From NCBI GenBank assembly GCA_949130495.1, contig OX422207.1, positions 709,004,456 to 709,068,455 of the forward strand: DNA of 64,000 nt. The letters are read 5' to 3'. The DNA comes from Sambucus nigra. Its lineage: Eukaryota; Streptophyta; Magnoliopsida; Dipsacales; Adoxaceae. A program made the translations under genes and the position numbers. Positions 57,241 through 64,000 of the stretch are shown piece after piece. The notes below the pieces were generated by a model. That model was not told the DNA's origin. It did no database searches and saw only the letters and a list, made by a program, of their open reading frames with translations. The stretch's first letter is position 1. Each line of letters begins with the position of its first letter.

Positions 57241-57844
57241 CGAAAGAGAGAGAAAAACAAAAAAATAAAAAATGTGGATGCTTATAAAGAATGCACTCCC
57301 CAAACCCCCTTTTTATACTGAAAAGTCATCACAAAAGACAAATCGATCAAAACCTCATCAATCCCTCTGCTCTACTAGTACTCCAACTATGAAGAAAGTG
57401 AAATCCAAGCCAAATGAGCGATTTGACTTGACCTTTATGCCGATAGGTAGGACAAGGGGTATGTCGTTTGGAACCCCCCCTTTTTTTTAAATAAACCAAT
57501 TTTTTCTCTTTTGCGCAAAGATCAATTTCCCAAAATTTCTTACTTTCAAAAATTTAATCCCAAACTAATTTATTTTTTACTCCTCGTTTTGTAACATAAA
57601 CATCCCTTCTTTAAAACCATTTTTATACATATCTTTATCTTCACAAATAATTGAGATAACTCAGAAAAAATGTAAAGTACGTGTATAATAAGTCACTGAA
57701 TCAAGAAAAACACCAAAAAGAAATGCATTTTTTTTTATATATAATCCTTGTTTGGCATTATTACATGTTTGCAAGAACAAAAGAAAAAGCAAAAGAAATG
57801 CAGCTGGACACTGCATGAACCCTCCAAAAAAACTATCTAATCTA

Positions 57845-59900
57845 ACCTCAAGACTCTGCGGTGCACACACTTCCCCTTGCGATTGGTGGTGGACCCTCCA
57901 CTCCTTAAGCCAGAACCCTCACTAGAAGTAGTCAACGACACCATACGGAAGTGGTTGACTTTTTCACGTAGGAGGACATAGATGCCATCTAGTCCTCGAT
58001 ATCCCGCAACTAATTATTTGACACCCATATAGCATGCAAAGATGAAAACAACAAAAGTCAAGAAATTTAGTAGAGAAAAAAGTAAAATAAAGTAAGGAAG
58101 ATAAAATAAAAATGGAAAAAGAGAAGTATACCTCAGGCCAGAGCACCTCATCAGTAAGGCTTGTCAACCCAACTACCGATGCATGAGGATATTAGGGAAC
58201 CATCAACATATCCCCACTACTAAACCTAAAGTGATAAGAAGGAGGAGTGATGTTAATAATCGAACCCTCCTCAATCGTTATCGCAACACCACCTCTTGTG
58301 TTGTGGGTTGCTGTCATCGGTGTGTTAGCACCCCTTCCTGAAGTAGTGGAAGGTGGAATCACGTTATCCACTATCGTGACCCATCGGTGTGTTGGTCATA
58401 AAATCTAGGTAGTCGTAACCCACGGTCGTATCAATGTAGAGCGTGTTGGACTGGCTTATACTACTACCCTGGCATCACCTATCAACTCTGCTAACCGCCT
58501 CATGTACTCCGGGGGTGCCGAAGGTGGTATGTCCACCTCTTCATCAATAATCCGCCTCAAAAATCTGTCCCTAAGGTACCGGATGTACCTGAACTCATAC
58601 GCCAACAACCATCACATCTCTGCATGCATACCAATAACACCCATCGCCCACGAGAAAATTCTCCAAGGGTATAAAATTACCTACATAACCAATGAAGAAT
58701 CAGTATACAATCAAAGTAAAAATTATAGAGAACTTATAAAAAGACAACTTAACATGGTCGCTCCTCAAGTCATTCAACACCTTCCGCACATCCTTTAAAG
58801 ATAAGGATTGGTTCAACTTCCTATTCGAATTTTACCACATGTATATCCTGTAGAACTCTCCCAGTCCGCTATTCTTTAGGGACACCAACCTCGCATTAAG
58901 CCTAATCACCTTATAAAACTACATATGTAAGAAGACGAAAAAAGCAGAAAAACAGAACAAAATGGACAGCATAAGAAATTAAAGGACTGAAAGAAAATAA
59001 ACTTAAAGTTACCTCCAAAAGGTACATAACTCTTGTAAAACTCTACCAGGAGCACTGACTGAATGCGTACAAATAAGCATAAAGGGATGACAAAGTAAAA
59101 ATCCCCAATCATACAAATATACGTTCGTATTAATCCACAAATACTAAAAAAATAGAGATGGATGATGTCGCCGCTCATAGGCTTCATAAATCCTATAAGA
59201 AAAAGAAAAATAAACAATCGGGTTTTATATCTCACTTGATACCTATCAATTTTGTCAATTTATCTCATCAGCAAAGAAATCGAATAGAATTCCCAGATAT
59301 GATTCTAACCACACCCCCAAAGAAGCCTACTGCCTCATATGTGACCCGCAGATTAGGTTCCACCATAATCTGATGGCCCTAACAATATAGCTCGTCAGGT
59401 GCTGGACATTCATAGGAGTAACGATCATCTCCCCAACCACCAAATGAAAAATGTGTTGGTCGTGTCCCACCACCTCTCACCAAGTGCGCATAACACTGCA
59501 GAAGAGCACGAAGTTTCATCCAGGGTTCTGGTCAAATGACCAAACCTGGGAAATAACACTATCTAATGCATTATCTGAGGGAGATGGTCCCAAACATCCT
59601 TGAAATCAGTCATCCCTCGGGATTGGAGGTTCAAAGAAGCTATATCAGTCTATAAGAAAAATAAAAGAAAACCCTTCATTAGCCCAAGAATAAAAATAAG
59701 AAAAAGAGAAATAGAATTGAAAAACCAAAGGCCAAAATACTCACATAGCCATTAGGGTTATTCACCCTTGTCAAGTGGTGGTTCATAGGCTCGTGTAATA
59801 AAACCCTCTCATTATTATTAACACAAAGGATTCATATGCATTTTCATTACCTAGTGCAAGCGACACCACAACCCACCATTCTAAGACTACCCAATTGTTA
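57845..59900 (-). pseudogene. remnant of the antisense PMD gene
   Basis: Exon equivalents are recognisable in the same order as 48561-50658: V-G-Y-D-Y-L-D-F near 58410, a Y-L-R-D-R segment with E-E-V-D-I-P-P near 58540-58590, and D-I-I-H-L-Y-F near 59130-59160. A T-V-T-P-M segment near 59420 marks the PMD signature. Frameshifts and stops are frequent and exon 1 is barely readable. Confidence 0.75.
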
Positions 59901-60499
59901 ATAGACAATCACTTATTGTTAACTTTTCCAGAAGTTCTTTTTATTTGAAGTCTTGAGGAAATAATGACTTAGAAATGACTCTTAAAGAGATAAAGAAGGA
60001 AATTCAATCACCTGAAGGTGTGAAAAATGGGGAAAATTACTCCTTTTTTTTATAGAAGACGAAGGGGCATGGCGATGGATAGCCCCTTCACATATGCCAA
60101 TCTGCAGTGACATTTCCTGTTCTTTGAGAAGCCCAGGATTCTATGCCATATGACAATAGGCGTCTTCTCAGAACTACCTATTGGAAGTCCCCACCAAATT
60201 TCATTTCGAAATTCAAAAAAAATCCAAAAAGTTTAAAAAATTCCTAAAAAATATCTAAAAAATAGATGACATTATTTTCCTCATGAAATCATTTTTGGAG
60301 AACTAATCCTCTTACAAGCTCTAAAAATCTCCATTCGAACTAATTGCACACTCTGATCATCAATATACTCCCCAACAGAGATAAAAGTGCACTCGCACGG
60401 CAACGTACTACACCTTCCCTTAGCAGGAACCATGATCTGCACAATCCCTAGTGGAATCACAAAATTAAACCCTTCCTTAGTTGTATTACTTCCTAAATA

Positions 60500-60960
60500 A
60501 TCACAAATTAAGGCCCGTGGATTGACCTCGGCCTAGATAATTAGTCGTCATAACTTTAGATCCTCATAACTGACTTTCGTTTTCTAAATTGGTCTTCCCT
60601 CTTAAGGCCCTAAGAATTGACATCAGCCCACAAAATTGGTAATCATAACTTTAGGTACTCAAAATTGACCTCGGCCCACTAAATTTCTCATCCAACTTTA
60701 GGTGCGCATAATTGAACTCGACTCGCAGAAATGGTCTTCACAACCTTAGGTCCTCATAATTGACCTCGGTCTACAGAATTAGTTATCATAACTTATGGTC
60801 CTCAAAATTGATCTCAACCCACTAAATCGATCACTTTACCCCATAGGCCCGTTGAATCAGTAGCTACGCTCCTTAGGTACCCAGAATTGACCTCGATCCT
60901 CTGAATCAGTCAATACTATCACTTAGGTTGGGATAATTGACCTAATATTCTTTTACCCAT
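60500..60960. repeat. degenerate minisatellite of the second Tat copy
   Basis: About seven loose units built on TTAGGTCCTCATAATTGACCTCGG occur at irregular 60-80 bp spacing. It is the counterpart of the 80-bp array at 51241. Confidence 0.75.
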
Positions 60961-61022
60961 CATCGATGTGGTGTCTATCTTTCAACAACCTTCACTTGTT
61001 CCAATCTCATCCTTTGAGGGTA

Positions 61023-62878
61023 TATAGAGTAACCCCATCCTAGTACCTCCCTTAAGCACCTTCATAGGTCCCTAACACTCATCCATTCACCATAAACCCT
61101 AGGTCATACTCCTAGTACTGATCTGGAATCCATTGAGCCCTCTCGCGTCTCGTTTGACTCGATAAACTCTCCAACTTGCGTGAAGCTTAATGAATCTTTA
61201 CAGGTCTCAGAATCCTCTTTCCAACGGTCTATCCTATGTGCGAATCGACCTTATAACTCGGAACAACGATATATTTCCTCTAAATGTTCATCGGGCTCTT
61301 TCTGACACTGTTTTACCTTAGTCAATTTTTAAAACTGAGCGAAGCTCAATTAATACTCAAATTTCTATGAATTCCCCTTCTAAGAGTCTGTCCTTTATGC
61401 AAATCGGCTTTACGGTTCAGACGAACGACCTATTTTCCTCCGAAAACCTCATGTTTAGAAACCATTGGGTGCTTTTGAGCCCAATATGACTTCAGTCTAC
61501 TCCTGGACCTGAGAGTGGTTGAATGTATTTCTAAAGGGATCTGAATTCCATTTTCAACAATCTACCCCATGCATGATTCATGACTTATGATTTTCATTTT
61601 ATGTTCATTTTTCTAAAACAATTACTCCAGATTGCCTATAGGCACCTTAGGAACACATCACATTGGCAGGGTGTCCTTTCTCTTACCTAGAAAGGTAGGA
61701 ATTTTGCCGATGGGTAGGCTAGGGGCCATGTCGATCTTCACACATCTTGGCCCCAATAAAAAGGTCCATCACCTCACCCTACAAGAGGCAAGCCAAAGAG
61801 ACCCCTCTTAGAAAATTAGAGAACATTTCCTCGTAATCGGAGCCTTTTACATTCTCTAAAAGTCCATTTCCCCACATTTTCATACCTCATATCCTTACCT
61901 CACTTGGTAATTCACCTCACCTCCATACATAACTTCCATACCACTTCAAAATCAGCACATTTTCATTCTAAAGTTAGTAACAAGCATCCATAAAGAGTCC
62001 TATTTCTCCACCCATTTTCTAGTTTATCCATGTCAAGTGTTACTCATCTTATTTCTATTTTGTTCTTTTGTACCATTATATCACATCCACTTTATCCCCA
62101 CTCTTTATTAGTGATATTGTACATAACCTATTTTCATAGAAAATAATTCCAAAAGATCAAAAATAGGGTTTATCTATAAACTCCAAAAGCATGACTTCCA
62201 TTTTTACATCTTTACTCTTAAAATACATTTTCATCACATACACATAAGAGGAGTCCCATATTTGGATTTATGGGTTCAACCCCACCTCTATGGTATGTTT
62301 GAACTACGTGAACTTTTATGCCCCTTGGCCAATGGATGCGTCTTAGGACAATCCCAAGACTTGAGTCCTCCTCCTCCCTTTTTCTTTATTTTATATATCT
62401 TTCATATCTTGTCACATTTATTTGTGAGTTTTACACTTCTACATACTTGTGTCTCGTGAGACGTGCTCATTTGCTATTTCATAGAGATTTTTTATTCGAT
62501 AAATACTTTTATCATTATTTTTGGGTACACTCCTACGGATGAGCCCGCGTTGTCCCTTCCATGATGGGAGTTAGAGGATTATGTTGTCCCATCAATTATA
62601 TCATACACATGGACACACACGCCACGATGTTAAAATAAATAATATTAACATTACCTTATAAGCTACCGAAAGGGTGGACTGGGTGCCCAACACTCTCCCA
62701 TTTCATAACTTAGTCCCTGGAGATTCGGATTATTTTATTTTCCATGGATCAATTTGACATTGATGTCGTTCTCTCGAGGTGGAGACAAGTTTTTCCCTAT
62801 TTGGAGCAAAATAGGCTGGTGATTCTATCTCTTCATGTTACTGTACGCATCGAAGGAATCCAACACTAGGTGGCCACT
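61023..62878 (+). repeat. LTR of the second Tat copy
   Basis: Follows TTTGAGGG and begins TATAGAG. It parallels the first 3' LTR through the 'CTAGTACCTCCCTT' block, the ACGG/GGTCT repeats, a weak TATA equivalent (CAATAAAAAGG near 61755), the GAACTACGTGAAC motif (about 62300) and the 'ACCGAAAGGGTGGA.TGGGTGCC' block (about 62665). Confidence 0.75.
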
Positions 62879-64000
62879 GGTATGAAATAGATACAAATGA
62901 GTTATGACCCAAACACTCAAATATATTCAAGGAGTTCGATTTGGGCAACAAAACACTATCAAAATATGATTTATCATGAGATTAGAATGAACTCCATCAA
63001 CAAATAAGCACAATGCACACAATCCTAGCATATTTATGAATCTACAACTAATAGCGTCATGACAATATAAGCATAACTATGATTCATTATGAAAACATGT
63101 TGATCTTCAACTTTAACATCCTCAAAAGATAAACATGTAGAATATTTATTTTCACTCAATTCTTTATAAGGTATCATTTTTTGAAAATTAAACAAAATAA
63201 ACTATATTGGCCTTAGTGATTTTTCTATTTTTATTATCGTTAAATCTTTTCATTAATCTTTTACTAATGACGACTTTCCTGCAAATGAGATTTTCTCATT
63301 TTGTAGCCCTTTTTTGTGCACCCTCATGTACCAATAAAATCAAACAATTTCTACAAGAGAAAATCCCTTATAGTCACAAAATATGTAGAAGAAAAGATTG
63401 ATGGGAGAACATCGCTCAAATGTAACATGCGAAGTTAATATTCAAAATGCTCGTGCATGTGTGTGTGTGTGTGCAAACGCATATAGAAAGTTGAATCCAT
63501 AAGGAAAATCAAGTTCTAAACAAATCCATGTAAGCATGATTAAGAACAATCTAAGTATTGACAATCATAACCAAATATTCTAGTCACATGGATAACATAG
63601 AATTAATTGCACTCAATCATACCAATATGCCTTACAAAATGTGTAAAACTAAATTGAACAAAACCAAAAATCCTTTTGAGTTATTAAAAAAAATACCAAT
63701 TTTAAAACAAACTCACTTAAAAGACAAATAACATCTTTTTGTATTCCTCAATATGACTCAATAAAAAAAATCAAAATACAAAAGATACAAACAACATAGA
63801 ACTAGCAAACATATTTTATGAAACACAACTAGTGTGTATAAACATGAGAACAAGATAAACCATTATATATAGCATGGAAAGTATCATGTGCAAGAAAATG
63901 AGAATCAACACGTTTATAATGTAAAGCCTCCAAATCCAATTCCCTAACCCACGTAGTGTAATATGATGCTTAAGGGCTTTGGTAACCACGTTGACTCTAT
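62879..64000. other. noncoding AT-rich sequence
   Basis: No gene or element recognised. Contains a short (TG)n run at about 63458-63472. Confidence 0.6.

Larger units (their letters stand above)
57100..62878 (+). mobile_element. second, truncated and older Tat copy (3' half)
   Basis: Collinear with 47850-54515 of the first element: antisense-gene start, antisense PMD gene, degenerate minisatellite, LTR. Everything upstream (gag-pol and most of the 429-aa gene) is missing. Divergence is clearly greater than any within-element repeat, so this is an older insertion of the same family. The LTR end is read as GGTGGCCACTGG near 62870-62880. Confidence 0.8.

Noticed and set aside
1..64000. tRNA, rRNA or organelle-derived inserts
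   Set aside because: No cloverleaf with conserved T-arm, no ribosomal core sequence and no recognisable plastid or mitochondrial gene was noticed. The TGGTATCAGAGC strings are primer binding sites, not tRNA genes.

Overview
The window is plant nuclear DNA, most likely from a eudicot and from a heterochromatic, repeat-rich region. The evidence is an AT-rich background, intron-containing genes, and almost every recognisable protein belonging to a plant transposable-element family. No intact single-copy host gene, tRNA or rRNA is visible. The only candidate host-derived coding tract, 22018-23825 on the minus strand, is a pseudogene. Most coding tracts are broken by stops and frameshifts. The clear exceptions are a Harbinger transposase (7454-8743), an unrecognised ORF beside it (6082-6768) and an antisense ORF inside a Ty3/gypsy element (46650-47939).

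Layout. 1-3294 is AT-rich with an (AT)n tract. 3298-10234 is a complete PIF/Harbinger DNA transposon with a TAA target-site duplication and matching termini. It holds a DDE transposase, a convergent Myb/SANT-like partner gene, an unrecognised 228-aa ORF and, unusually, a plant mobile domain (PMD) gene. A 112-bp tandem repeat separates its two divergent genes. 10238-12802 is noncoding and contains a long near-perfect hairpin (core arms 53 bp). 12803-22017 is a pile of chromovirus-type Ty3/gypsy LTRs and gag fragments, one reverse-oriented. It ends in a 21-nt inverted filler joined to the minus-strand pseudogene. 24459-24980 is a tandem duplication. 25498-27826 is a dead L1-type LINE. 28155-31914 (minus) is a dead CACTA (En/Spm) transposase. 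31967-34667 (minus) is a copia gag with a probable LTR.

34668-54515 is a Tat/Ogre-lineage Ty3/gypsy element. Its 5' LTR is truncated and carries a nested 2.84-kb non-autonomous LTR element (34780-37621, TSD CCTAA). The sense gag, protease, RT, RNase H and integrase are riddled with stops. Downstream lie two antisense genes, each with its own TATA box: an intact 429-aa ORF and a six-exon PMD gene. An 80-bp minisatellite and the 3' LTR follow. A hAT-type MITE sits at 56223-56824. 57100-62878 is a second, older, truncated copy of the 3' half of the same Tat family, with the same antisense genes in decayed form.

The central theme is the recurrence of PMD-type genes as cargo of unrelated transposons: one in Harbinger and two in Tat copies. 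In the Tat element the antisense genes and the LTR promoter share a palindromic upstream motif around TGCCGATCGGCA. All homology statements come from reading the sequence against remembered family features; no database search was run.
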